The notes beneath the pieces are model-generated. The model saw only the letters and a program-made list of their open reading frames with translations. It did not search any database and was not told where the DNA came from. A stretch of 36,870 bases of DNA from Gilvibacter sp. (lineage in GTDB: Bacteria; Bacteroidota; Bacteroidia; Flavobacteriales; Flavobacteriaceae): NCBI RefSeq assembly GCF_013214815.1, contig NZ_JABSPU010000002.1, positions 71,219-108,088 of the forward strand, in the 5' to 3' direction. The first letter of the stretch is position 1. Every line of letters starts with the position of its first letter. Positions 17,132 to 25,864 of the stretch are shown piece by piece. The position numbers and the translations under genes are program-made.

Positions 17132-18100
17132 ATGGCTCGAATTTTAACCGGCGTTCAAAGTACAGGCACTCCACATTTGGGGAACTTACTCGGTGCTATT
17201 TTGCCAGCGATTCAAATGGCAGAATCGCCAGAGAACGAATCTTTTCTTTTCATTGCAGACATGCACTCATTGACACAGATCAAAGATGCTGCAACCCTAA
17301 GAGACAACACTTATCGTACTGCTGCAGCTTGGCTGGCTTGCGGATTGGACATTGAGAAGACGGTTTTTTACAGACAAAGTGATGTTCCACAAGTGACCGA
17401 GTTGGCTTGGTATCTGGGATGCTTTTTCCCGTACCAACGTTTAACCTTGGCACATTCTTTTAAAGACAAAGCAGATCGTTTAGAAGATGTAAATTCCGGG
17501 ATCTTTACCTATCCTATGTTGATGGCTGCAGATATTTTAGCCTATGATGCCGAGATTGTTCCTGTGGGGAAAGATCAGCAACAGCATTTGGAATTCACTC
17601 GTGATGTTGCCAGCAGATTCCACGCCAAAATGGGCGAATGTTTTGTGTTACCTGAAACGGAATTGCAAAAAGACACCATGTACGTTCCAGGTACAGACGG
17701 CAATAAGATGAGCAAGTCCAGAGAGAATACGATCAATATCTTTTTGGCCGACAAGAAATTACGCAAACAGATCATGGGTATTCAAACAGACAGTACGCCT
17801 TTAGAAGACCCAAAAGATCCGGATACTTGTAATGTTTTTGCACTGTATTCCTTGATGGCAACTGTAGAGCAAACCGAAGAAATGGCGGCAAAATACCGCG
17901 CTGGTGGTTTTGGATATGGTCATGCTAAACAAGCACTTTACGAGCTGATCATTGATAAATTTGCGGCGGTTCGCGAGCGGTTCAATTACTATATGGACAA
18001 TCTAGACGAGATCGATGCAGCCTTAGCCGTAGGTGCAGCCAAAGCGAGCAAGGTGGCCAATGAGGTCATTGGTCGCGTTCGAGAAAAGACCGGTTACTAG
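17132..18100 (+). CDS. trpS: tryptophan-tRNA ligase
   Basis: 322 residues, the usual length of bacterial TrpRS. The class I HIGH-type motif is PHLGN (14-18, after GVQSTGT) and the KMSKS loop is exact (192-196 in GNKMSKSREN). Downstream, MGIQTDSTPLEDPKDPDTCNVFALY is typical of TrpRS. It charges tRNA-Trp with tryptophan using ATP in the cytoplasm. It has its own promoter. Its stop codon overlaps the end of the converging dprA gene by 4 bp, with no room for a terminator between them. No T-box or trp attenuator was seen upstream. Confidence 0.98.
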   Translation: MARILTGVQSTGTPHLGNLLGAILPAIQMAESPENESFLFIADMHSLTQIKDAATLRDNTYRTAAAWLACGLDIEKTVFYRQSDVPQVTELAWYLGCFFPYQRLTLAHSFKDKADRLEDVNSGIFTYPMLMAADILAYDAEIVPVGKDQQQHLEFTRDVASRFHAKMGECFVLPETELQKDTMYVPGTDGNKMSKSRENTINIFLADKKLRKQIMGIQTDSTPLEDPKDPDTCNVFALYSLMATVEQTEEMAAKYRAGGFGYGHAKQALYELIIDKFAAVRERFNYYMDNLDEIDAALAVGAAKASKVANEVIGRVREKTGY

Positions 18101-19203
18101 ACTTTCCTAAAAAGCTGACCCGGAAGGGGCTTGATCCATCCTTTGAGCTCCATGGACAAAAGCACGGCAGCTAGGTTAGCATTAGGTACGCCCCAAAGGC
18201 TTCTTAACTGTTCAATATGCATATTCGAAGCTCCTTCAAAAAGCGACAAAAGATGTTGTTCTTCTGGCTTAAGGGCTTCTAAAATCCGTAATGGCAATTC
18301 TGTTTGGGTCTTTAAATGGTCTTGATCCCAACCCAGATCGCTAACTAAATCTTCAGCAGAAGTGTAAACCCGTGCAAGCTGACGAGCGATAAGACTGTTA
18401 CAACCCACGCTTTGGGAATCAGTTAATCGACCTGGAATAGCATACACATCTCGATTATAGGAAAAAGCCATTTCCGCAGTGCTTAAACTCCCACCTCTCT
18501 GAGCTGATTCTACCACAATGGTCGCCGCAGACAATCCAGCGATAATTCTGTTACGCCTAATGAAATAACGGTTATGAAAACCGCTATTGATCAAAGTCTC
18601 TGAGAGTAATCCGCCTTGTTGCTGTATTTGTTTTGCAATCTTGGCATGTCTTTTTGGGTAAACTTGATCCAAGCCTTGTGCCATGCAAGCAACAGTTTGC
18701 AACCCATTAGCTAAAGCAGCTTTATGTGCAGTAACATCAATCCCAAAGGCCAAGCCAGAAACTATCACTGGGTCGTAAGGACGTAACGCTCGAATGAATG
18801 ACTCACACTGTTGTTGACCATAAGTGGTCATTTTACGGGTACCTACAACAGATAACCAACGTCGCTTTTGCCAAGGCGGTTGTCCTTTGTAAAAGAGCAG
18901 AAGCGGTCCGTCAATACAGTGTTTTAACAGCTCTGGGTATTGAGGTTCCTTAAAAAGAAGAGCCTGAACACCATGCAGATGCATGTGTTCAATTTGCTCA
19001 GAGGCCATTTCAATAGAAGCTTCCCAATTCCAATTGGGCAACAACCGTTGTGGAAACCAAGATATTGCGCTGAGTTCAGCCTTAGAGGCTTCCAACACCT
19101 CCTGTGGATCCTTAAAGTGATGCAATAATTTTTTGGCCAAGGCATTACTCACCCCTTTCTGGCAATACAAGGCCATAACTGGCAGCAGATCAGCAGTATT
19201 CAA
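18097..19203 (-). CDS. dprA: DNA-processing protein DprA
   Basis: 368 residues. The N-terminal SAM/HhH-like region (1-70) begins at a TTG codon at 19203. This start keeps the conserved LLPVMALYCQKGVSNALAKKLLHHF segment, whereas the next ATG (19176) would cut it, and no better start exists before an upstream in-frame stop. The Rossmann-like core has VGTRKMTTYG (120-129), SGLAFGIDVTAH (149-160), RNRIIAGLS (217-225) and ESAQRGGSLSTAEMA. A winged-helix-like C-terminal domain follows (about 305-368). DprA loads RecA onto incoming single-stranded DNA during natural transformation. No other competence gene lies nearby. The gene converges with trpS and diverges from the HU/SPOR gene. Confidence 0.97.
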   Translation of the reverse strand: MNTADLLPVMALYCQKGVSNALAKKLLHHFKDPQEVLEASKAELSAISWFPQRLLPNWNWEASIEMASEQIEHMHLHGVQALLFKEPQYPELLKHCIDGPLLLFYKGQPPWQKRRWLSVVGTRKMTTYGQQQCESFIRALRPYDPVIVSGLAFGIDVTAHKAALANGLQTVACMAQGLDQVYPKRHAKIAKQIQQQGGLLSETLINSGFHNRYFIRRNRIIAGLSAATIVVESAQRGGSLSTAEMAFSYNRDVYAIPGRLTDSQSVGCNSLIARQLARVYTSAEDLVSDLGWDQDHLKTQTELPLRILEALKPEEQHLLSLFEGASNMHIEQLRSLWGVPNANLAAVLLSMELKGWIKPLPGQLFRKV

Positions 19204-19280
19204 ATTCGATAAAATTGCAGGGGAGGCTCGTTAAAAATACGACATTATTGCTAGTGTTAATAAGTTCTTAGGTCAGGTAC

Positions 19281-19309
19281 TTTGTGGGATTCAAAAAATG
19301 CTAAATTTG
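19281..19309 (+). promoter_or_regulatory. promoter of the HU/SPOR gene (probably leaderless)
   Basis: TTTG (19281-19284), a 17-bp spacer and TAAATTTG (19302-19309) match the Bacteroidota consensus exactly. The -7 box ends five bases before the ATG at 19315, so the transcript should begin at or within a base or two of the start codon. An in-frame TTG at 19282 lies inside the -33 box and is not a plausible start. Confidence 0.7.
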
Positions 19310-19314
19310 TTTTT

Positions 19315-20244
19315 ATGCGGCTTGATCAATACATCAGCGATTTACTCTACAGATACGAATGCGTTATTCTGCCCGGATTTGGTGCTTTTCTTACACAGTA
19401 TCAGCCAGCAAGAATTCATGAATCTACGGATGCTTTTTATCCGCCGAGTAAATTATTGTCTTTCAACAGACAGCTGCAAAGCAATGATGGCTTGCTCGCT
19501 GATCATATTGCCAAAGCAAAAGACATTAGTTATGAAGAAGCCTTGGACAGCATCCGCAGCTATACACGCTTTTTAGAGCATGAGTTAGAAGCCGGGAAAA
19601 ACATTCTCATTGAAGCTGTTGGTTCCCTTTCTATGGATCAAAACAAGATCAGCTTTGAACCTACGGGACAAAACAACTACCTCACGGAATCCTTTGGTTT
19701 GTCGCATTTTGTGCAACAGGCTGTGAATCGCTCCCCTGAGCAGGTTGAACAAGCTATCACCTTAGAGCCAGAGCCACTGCTTTTCACCCCTACAAAACAA
19801 CGTCCGGTGTATTTGAGATATGCGGCAATTGGTCTTGTAGCCATTGGACTTGCTAGTTTTGGAGGTCTTAAGATTTATGAATCTGGAGTAAAACAGCACA
19901 ACTACGTGCAAACTCAAGACGCTAAGGACCGCGTTCAAAACAGTATCCAAGAAGCTACTTTTGTGATCAACCCCTTGCCGAGCTTAGAAGTCAATCTTCC
20001 TAAATACCAAGGCAAATACCATATCATTGCTGGAGCATTCCGTGAAGAAGCTAATGCACATAAAAAAGTATCTCAACTTCAAGCTCAGGGCTTTGAAGCG
20101 CGTCTTTTAGGAAAGAACAAATACGGCTTACACCAAGTGAGCTATGAAAGCCACAGTGAACGTTTAGATGCTTTGCGCGCCCTCAGAATTATCAAGAACA
20201 GCAACAATAAAGATGCTTGGCTCTTGGTAAAACAGTTCAACTAG
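19315..20244 (+). CDS. HU-CCDC81-like domains, membrane helix and SPOR domain protein
   Basis: 309 residues from the ATG at 19315. The N-terminus (MRLDQYISDLLYRYECVILPGFGAFL) and the following region (about 1-130) fit the paired HU/IHF-like CCDC81 domains of Bacteroidota, including GKNILIEAVGSLSMD (94-108) in the second. One transmembrane helix follows (about 165-185, YAAIGLVAIGLASFGGL), then a linker, then a C-terminal SPOR domain (about 233-307) with YHIIAGAFREEANAHKKVSQL. SPOR domains bind denuded glycan strands at division sites. The expected topology is HU-like domains in the cytoplasm and SPOR in the periplasm, tying nucleic acid or protein partners to the septal wall. The function is inferred from domains only. 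The gene is divergent from dprA. Confidence 0.85.
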   Translation: MRLDQYISDLLYRYECVILPGFGAFLTQYQPARIHESTDAFYPPSKLLSFNRQLQSNDGLLADHIAKAKDISYEEALDSIRSYTRFLEHELEAGKNILIEAVGSLSMDQNKISFEPTGQNNYLTESFGLSHFVQQAVNRSPEQVEQAITLEPEPLLFTPTKQRPVYLRYAAIGLVAIGLASFGGLKIYESGVKQHNYVQTQDAKDRVQNSIQEATFVINPLPSLEVNLPKYQGKYHIIAGAFREEANAHKKVSQLQAQGFEARLLGKNKYGLHQVSYESHSERLDALRALRIIKNSNNKDAWLLVKQFN

Positions 20245-20279
20245 TACCCTATTCTTTTTTTCACCAAGTAAATTGGTCT

Positions 20280-20287
20280 TAACTTTG
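20280..20287 (+). promoter_or_regulatory. -7 box of the thioesterase promoter
   Basis: TAACTTTG, a perfect TAnnTTTG, lies 14 bp before the ATG at 20302. The -33 region is only T-rich (around 20255-20260). The box and following bases TAACTTTGCCAAAA repeat those before trpS. Confidence 0.5.
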
Positions 20288-20301
20288 CCAAAATTCTAGT
20301 T

Positions 20302-20814
20302 ATGGAGGCGAAGACACCTAAAGATTCCTGCACCATCATTACCGATTTGGTATTGCCTAGTGAAACCAATCCCTTAGGAAATATGTTTGGAGGCGAGCTA
20401 CTTGCACGTATGGATCGCGCGGCAAGCATAGCCGCTAGAAGACACAGCAGGCGTATTGTTGTTACCGCCTCCGTGAACCATGTCGCCTTTAACCGAGTCA
20501 TCCCTTTAGGCAGTGTGGTAACTGTTGAAGCCCGTGTTTCTCGAGCCTTCACCTCTTCTATGGAGATCTTTTTGGATGTATGGATTGAAGATCGCGAAAG
20601 CGGCCACCGCTCTAAGGCCAACGAAGCAATTTATACTTTTGTGGCTGTTGATGACACCAACAACCCTGTTCCTGTTCCTGCATTAAAGCCAGAATCAAAC
20701 TTGGAGAAAGAACGCTATGCTGCGGCCCTAAGACGCCGGCAGCTCAGCCTGCTTTTGGCCGGAAAAATGAAACCGGAGCAAGCCTCAGAGTTAAAAGCTT
20801 TGTTTGACGAATAG
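20302..20814 (+). CDS. acyl-CoA thioesterase (hotdog fold, YciA/BFIT-like)
   Basis: 170 residues with a single hotdog domain (about 10-125). NPLGNMFGGELLARMD (23-38) carries the conserved Asn27, the paired Gly and Asp38 expected at the active site. VTASVNHVAFNRVIPLGSVV matches the second conserved block. A 40-residue charged C-terminal extension (about 130-170, LEKERYAAALRRRQ...) follows. It should hydrolyse acyl-CoA to free acid and CoA in the cytoplasm; chain-length preference cannot be read from sequence. It is preceded by its own -7 box, 57 bp after the HU/SPOR gene. The next gene, a secreted protease, is separated by 160 bp with its own structured leader. Confidence 0.9.
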   Translation: MEAKTPKDSCTIITDLVLPSETNPLGNMFGGELLARMDRAASIAARRHSRRIVVTASVNHVAFNRVIPLGSVVTVEARVSRAFTSSMEIFLDVWIEDRESGHRSKANEAIYTFVAVDDTNNPVPVPALKPESNLEKERYAAALRRRQLSLLLAGKMKPEQASELKALFDE

Positions 20815-20902
20815 GCAATTATCTTCAACTTTTTTGAAAATTAGATTCTCTGAGCTATTTTTAAGTGCTTTTAAAAGAGCCCATTAAAAAAATTGCGAAT
20901 CA

Positions 20903-20956
20903 AGCCGGGTACTAGTAGAATACTTCCAGGACAGAAAATGGTCCCTTTTCCCGGCT
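20903..20956 (+). promoter_or_regulatory. hairpin in the leader of the second T9SS protease gene
   Basis: AGCCGGG (20903-20909) pairs perfectly with CCCGGCT (20950-20956). Within the enclosed 40 nt, GGAC (20929-20932) pairs with GTCC (20941-20944). The outer stem ends 18 nt before the ATG at 20975. No T-run follows, so a leader structure is more likely than a terminator for the thioesterase gene. Confidence 0.4.
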
Positions 20957-20974
20957 GATAATCACTAACCAACT

Positions 20975-23900
20975 ATGAGATATATTACTTCTAAATTTGT
21001 TGTGGTAAGAGCAGCAATGGTTTCAATAACCTTACTGTTTTTTGCTTTCACGAGTTTAGCTCAAAACCCTTTTTCATTTGTCTTTAATGGAGAATTAGTA
21101 ACGCTAGAAGAGAACATCACTACTTTTGAATGGAACCAGATGCCCGAAAGCTCTAAATTGGCCGAAGGTTACTTTGGATGGGTCCAATTCATAGAGACTC
21201 CTGATCAGCAAACTCAAAATTACTTTAAAAGCAATGATCTTCTTCTCTTAGATTACGTGGGCCAAGGAACCTATTTGTTCTATATGCCTGAAACCACCCC
21301 GATAAGCGTTCTTTCAGAACGAAAAGTTCGGGCCATTGCCCCCGTAGAGGGTCGATTCAAGTTAGAACCGAAACTCTTAAATTTGGAGATTCCTGATTAC
21401 GCCCGACAAGGGGAGCGCATTTTGGTTCAATTGGAATACCACAATATTGTTTCTCAGGAATACATTATCAATGATCTTGCCAATCAACAGATCGAAGTAA
21501 AGCAGGTATATGATTCTGCTAACTTTATGGACCTGATTATCCCAGACAACTGTCTTGAGTCTTTATCTAATTCATCTTATGTGAGATATGTGGCCCTTGT
21601 TCCTCCTCCTCCAGTAAAGGAAGATGTGCAAGGAAAGAGTATTCATCGTTCCAATGGTCTTGATACGCAAATGAGCAGCGGCTGGAATTATACCGGAGCC
21701 GGTGTTGGCGTTTTGGTACGTGACGATGGTGTTGTTGGCCCTCATATCGACTTCCAAGGAAGAATAGACAATATCCCTACCTCCTCTGGAGGTTCTCACG
21801 GTGATGGTGTCGCTGGTATTTTTGCTGGAGCTGGCAACCTCAACCCGCGTTATCGCGGAATGGCAGCTGGTTCTGATCTCTATGTATCCAATTATGTTTC
21901 TACCTTCCTTGATAGTCCCACGACCAGTCTGATTGCAGATGGTTCTGTAATGATCACTAATTCTTCTTATGGAGACGGTTGTAATGGAGGTTATACATTC
22001 AATGCCCGAACAGTAGACCAACAAACTAACGATCACCCAAACGTGATGCATGTATTCTCCTGTGGAAATTCTAATGGGAATGACTGTGGTTACGGAGCAG
22101 GAAACCAGTGGGGAAATATCACAGGAGGACACAAACAAGGTAAGAATGTCATTGCAACGGCGAATGTCTTCTATGACGGTACGCTTGTGTCAAGCAGTAG
22201 CCACGGGCCTGCGCGTGATGGCCGAATCAAACCAGACATCACTGCGCATGGACAAGGACATATTTCGACTGGAGCGAATAACACGTACAGCGCTTTTGGG
22301 GGAACTTCTGGCGCCGCTCCCGGTGTCGCAGGAGTTTCTGCGCAATTGTATGAATTGTATGCGGATACCCACGCAGGAGTAATGCCTGAATCAGGTTTGG
22401 TTAAAGCTGCGCTATTAAACACGGCAAATGATGCCGGAAATGTAGGGCCAGACTTTAAGTTTGGTTGGGGTATTGTCAATGGACTTCGCGCAGGTAAATT
22501 ATTGAGCGAAGATCGTTTCATTGTAGAATCCATAAGCAACGGAGAACTCAACACAAATACCTTGACGGTTCCTTCAGGAACTACTCAAATGAGAATCATG
22601 GTGTATTGGACAGATCCTGCTGCTGCTTCCGGTGCATCAACAGCGCTTATTAATGACCTCGACTTGGTTGTTAAAGACCCTTCGGACACCCCCTACCTGC
22701 CTTGGATACTGGATCCAACTCCAGATCCAGTTACCTTAGATTTACCTGCAACCAACGGTGCAGACCATCTCAATAATATGGAACAGGTATTGATCAACAA
22801 TCCAGCGGCTGGAGATTACGTTGTTGAAATAAGTGGTTTTGATGTTCCTTTTGGGCCGCAGACATACTATATCGTTTATGAATTTATTCAGGAAAACTTG
22901 ACCTTAGTATATCCCAACTATGCAGAATCAGTAGTAGCTGGTCAGACAGAAGTAATTCACTGGGATGCTATCAATACCACTGCTGACTTTGTTCTTGAAT
23001 ACACCGCAGATGATGGGGCCAATTGGAATACCATTGCCACGGTTCCTGCAGACGAGTTCAACTATACTTGGACGGTGCCTGAAGTGGTAAGCGGTCAAGT
23101 ACGCGTACGCGCAACGAGTGGCAGTTTTAGTGACGAAAGTGATCATAATTTTTCCATTGCACCCCAAACAGACAATATTTTGGTAACCCAGGTTTGTGAT
23201 ACCCAGACTACCCTCACCTGGGATGAAGTTCCAGGTGCTGAATCTTACGATATTTATGTATTGGGTACTAAGTATATGGAATTGGTTGGAACCTCTGCAG
23301 ACAACTTAGCTACGGTCCCAATTGAAAGTGCTGATAATCCATTGTGGGTTGCCATAGCTGCGAGAAATGATTCAGAAGGCTGGTTAGGCCGAAGAACCGT
23401 AGCGTACAACCATCCGGGTACGGGCTTATTCAATTGTAGCTTTACCAATGATCTTTCGGTTTGGGAAATTGATACGGAAGTTTCTGAATTCAATTTAGTC
23501 TGTGATGCCTCTCCAATTACTATCAAGGCTACCTATTTGAATTCTGGGTTAGCTCCTCAAACGGACTTTGAAATAAGCTATCAATTTGGTTCCGATGCTG
23601 CTGTAACAGAAACCTATTCAGGAACCTTAGAAGCGGGTCAATTGCTTGAGTATGAATTCTCCACCCCATTGACCATTACTGAGGCTGGAGACAATACCCT
23701 TACCTTATCCATTAGCGCTGCTTCCGATGAAGACAGTACCAACAACAGTGAAGTTTTGAATGTTGTAGTCGCTTTGGAAGGCACTGCACTTGACTCCATA
23801 GAGACCTTTGAAGAAACTGGCTTCCCGTCTGATGGCTGGCAGATAGAAAATCCAGATGGCGATACGGGTTGGGCTCAGCGAAGCATCCCCGTAGGAAGTG

Positions 23901-24586
23901 ATGGTGCTGCAACTACTGTAGGTTGGGTGAACAACTACATCTACAATGCCCCAGGAGAAGAAGATATATTCATTACTGAAGTTTTTGAGATAAACGCCTC
24001 TGCTGCTGCACCTGCTATGGTGTTTGACTTGGCAAAAGCACAGTATTCGACGACGCTTTCTGATCGATTACGGGTTGAAATCTCTACCGATTGTGGATTA
24101 AGCTTTACCCCTGTTTATGACAAGGCCGGCATACCTCTTAGTACTGTTGGAATCGTTACAGCCAATTGGACTCCTGCTAATGCAGACGATTGGCGCAGAG
24201 AGGAAATAGACCTAAGCCCATATTTAGGTGAAAATGTCCTGTTCCGATTCATAAATATCAACGGTTATGGCAACAGTACCTATGTAGACAATGTAAACGT
24301 TGTGGGGAACGTATTAGGCACTCCAGAGAACCAAATAAGCGGTTTGGTTATGTATCCGAACCCAACCGATGGCGTGGTTAATCTTACCATTCAAGACGCA
24401 GGCTTTGGCGATATGTCTGTTAAAGTTATTAATGCGCTCGGTCAAATGGTATGGCAACAAAATAATATAAGCCCGACCAGTGATAGAGCATTGACTATGG
24501 ATCTTTCTGGATTAAACACGGGGATTTATTTCGTCAAAATAAGCATTGACGGAAATAGCATGACTAAGAAGTTGGTGGTGCGATAA
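20975..24586 (+). CDS. secreted S8 (subtilisin-like) serine protease with T9SS sorting domain
   Basis: 1203 residues. A signal peptide (about 1-30, ...LLFFAFTSLAQ) and a prodomain-like region (about 31-215) precede the catalytic domain: Asp250 (VRDDGV), His275 (SHGDGVA), oxyanion Asn365 (SCGNSNG) and Ser445 (GGTSGAAPG). The usual GTSMA(S/T)P is GTSGAAP here. C-terminal to it are a beta-sandwich (about 515-645), Ig/FN3-like and CARDB-like modules (about 650-935), a jelly-roll/MAM-like domain starting ETFEETGFPSDGW, and a T9SS type A sorting domain from MYPNPTDG to the end (KKLVVR). It should be exported by T9SS like the protease at the left of the window, but differs in prodomain and accessory modules. 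Substrate unknown. Confidence 0.93.
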   Translation: MRYITSKFVVVRAAMVSITLLFFAFTSLAQNPFSFVFNGELVTLEENITTFEWNQMPESSKLAEGYFGWVQFIETPDQQTQNYFKSNDLLLLDYVGQGTYLFYMPETTPISVLSERKVRAIAPVEGRFKLEPKLLNLEIPDYARQGERILVQLEYHNIVSQEYIINDLANQQIEVKQVYDSANFMDLIIPDNCLESLSNSSYVRYVALVPPPPVKEDVQGKSIHRSNGLDTQMSSGWNYTGAGVGVLVRDDGVVGPHIDFQGRIDNIPTSSGGSHGDGVAGIFAGAGNLNPRYRGMAAGSDLYVSNYVSTFLDSPTTSLIADGSVMITNSSYGDGCNGGYTFNARTVDQQTNDHPNVMHVFSCGNSNGNDCGYGAGNQWGNITGGHKQGKNVIATANVFYDGTLVSSSSHGPARDGRIKPDITAHGQGHISTGANNTYSAFGGTSGAAPGVAGVSAQLYELYADTHAGVMPESGLVKAALLNTANDAGNVGPDFKFGWGIVNGLRAGKLLSEDRFIVESISNGELNTNTLTVPSGTTQMRIMVYWTDPAAASGASTALINDLDLVVKDPSDTPYLPWILDPTPDPVTLDLPATNGADHLNNMEQVLINNPAAGDYVVEISGFDVPFGPQTYYIVYEFIQENLTLVYPNYAESVVAGQTEVIHWDAINTTADFVLEYTADDGANWNTIATVPADEFNYTWTVPEVVSGQVRVRATSGSFSDESDHNFSIAPQTDNILVTQVCDTQTTLTWDEVPGAESYDIYVLGTKYMELVGTSADNLATVPIESADNPLWVAIAARNDSEGWLGRRTVAYNHPGTGLFNCSFTNDLSVWEIDTEVSEFNLVCDASPITIKATYLNSGLAPQTDFEISYQFGSDAAVTETYSGTLEAGQLLEYEFSTPLTITEAGDNTLTLSISAASDEDSTNNSEVLNVVVALEGTALDSIETFEETGFPSDGWQIENPDGDTGWAQRSIPVGSDGAATTVGWVNNYIYNAPGEEDIFITEVFEINASAAAPAMVFDLAKAQYSTTLSDRLRVEISTDCGLSFTPVYDKAGIPLSTVGIVTANWTPANADDWRREEIDLSPYLGENVLFRFININGYGNSTYVDNVNVVGNVLGTPENQISGLVMYPNPTDGVVNLTIQDAGFGDMSVKVINALGQMVWQQNNISPTSDRALTMDLSGLNTGIYFVKISIDGNSMTKKLVVR

Positions 24587-24603
24587 GTTTTAAATGAAAG
24601 AGC

Positions 24604-24632
24604 AAAGCCCGGATCAACGTCCGGGCTTTTTT
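24604..24632 (+). terminator. intrinsic terminator of the second protease gene
   Basis: AAAGCCCGGA (24604-24613) pairs perfectly with TCCGGGCTTT (24620-24629) around TCAACG, then T-run to 24632. The converging EnvC-like gene stops at 24635. Confidence 0.9.
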
Positions 24633-24634
24633 AT

Positions 24635-25864
24635 TTACATCCGATAAACCCAATCCGCAGGATTCAATCGTGTGGTATTCTTGTAAATCAACAGCTTAAT
24701 AATCGTCTTTCCACTGGCGGGGTTCTTCGCTATAGTGCCTATTTGCTGCTTGGTGGTCACCTTGTCCCCTGGACTTACTGAGACCGAACTCAGATTGTAA
24801 TAAACGCTGATATAACTCCCGTGCTGAATCTGAACAAGCTTATTAGCGCCCTTGATCTGTTTGACATCCAGTACCACTCCATCAAAAATTGAACGAGCGT
24901 CGGCTCCAGTTGACGTAGCGATCTCAACCCCACTACAAAAGGTCTCTACATTGGGCAATTGCGGGTGTCTGTGTTTCCCGAAACGCTTAACTACCACTCC
25001 ATTGGTCACTGGCCATGGCAGTTTACCTTTATTACTTGTGAAACTATTACCCAAGGCCTTTGCCTCTGCTGTTAAAGCAAAGGTACTTGAGCTACCTCCT
25101 GTCGCATCAGCTCCAGTATTGTTATTGGAATTCACAATAGCAGCCCTTACCAAAGCATCGATCTGCCGGTCAATCTCATCGGCTTGCTTTTGTTTGCTTC
25201 GAATTTGACTAGCAAACTTAGACTCATCCTTTTTGAGTTCAGCCACTAAAGCTTCTTGCTGCTCTTTTTCTTTGCGAAGGGCTTCTTTAGTCTTTTTGTT
25301 TTCAGCAATCAAGGCTTGCTTCTGCTTTTGCTGTTCCAAAAGGGACTTGTTGAGTTCTTGCAATTCAACTGTTTTACGCTGAATACTCTCTCCCTGTTCT
25401 TTTCGGTATTTAGCGTATTGATTCATATACTGAACCCGTTTATAGGCTTGTAAAAAATCTCTAGAAGAAAGCAGGAACATGATGCGGCTTTTGCGGGATT
25501 TGCTCTTGTAGCTTTTGACCACCATTTCTGCGTAATCCTCCTTGATCTGAGCCAGTTCTTCCCGAAGCTGATCGATCTTTTTGAGATTCACATTGATCTC
25601 GCGAGTCAATAAATTGGCCTGTCTGTTAGTGATTCTGATGAGGTTTTCCTGAGCGCGGATGCGCTTATCGATATCCTCTACTTCTGAGAGTACAGAGCGT
25701 TCTTTTTTCTGGGTATCAAAAAGCAAAAGATTGATCTGTTTGATCTCTTGTAGAATCTCTTGGCGTTTTTCTTCCAGAACAGTGCGTTCATCTTTTTGGG
25801 CCTGAGCCTGATTGCTAAACAAAAGCAAAGTCAGTAGGCTGATAAAAAGCAGTCGTAAAGTCAT
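24635..25864 (-). CDS. EnvC-like murein hydrolase activator (coiled coil plus degenerate M23/LytM domain)
   Basis: 409 residues: signal peptide (about 1-22, ...NQAQAQ), a long coiled coil (about 25-245, rich in Lys, Glu, Gln, Arg) and a C-terminal LytM/M23-like domain (about 285-409). The zinc ligands of active M23 enzymes appear lost. The usual G-[IV]-D-[IL] is SGVEIA, the YAHL position reads YYNLSS, and the final HFE-type motif reads KLLIYKN. This is the pattern of EnvC and NlpD, which switch on amidases rather than cut peptidoglycan. It should act in the periplasm at the division site. It starts on the stop codon of the DUF4292 gene (TAATG) and is the last gene of the operon starting at 30050. 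Confidence 0.9.
   Translation of the reverse strand: MTLRLLFISLLTLLLFSNQAQAQKDERTVLEEKRQEILQEIKQINLLLFDTQKKERSVLSEVEDIDKRIRAQENLIRITNRQANLLTREINVNLKKIDQLREELAQIKEDYAEMVVKSYKSKSRKSRIMFLLSSRDFLQAYKRVQYMNQYAKYRKEQGESIQRKTVELQELNKSLLEQQKQKQALIAENKKTKEALRKEKEQQEALVAELKKDESKFASQIRSKQKQADEIDRQIDALVRAAIVNSNNNTGADATGGSSSTFALTAEAKALGNSFTSNKGKLPWPVTNGVVVKRFGKHRHPQLPNVETFCSGVEIATSTGADARSIFDGVVLDVKQIKGANKLVQIQHGSYISVYYNLSSVSVSPGDKVTTKQQIGTIAKNPASGKTIIKLLIYKNTTRLNPADWVYRM

Noticed and set aside
20241-20621. 126-codon minus-strand open frame
   Set aside because: Antisense to the thioesterase gene, which has the hotdog active-site motif.
21572-22138. 188-codon minus-strand open frame
   Set aside because: Antisense to the catalytic domain of the second subtilase; composition (Ser, Ile, Thr-rich) is an artefact of its codons.
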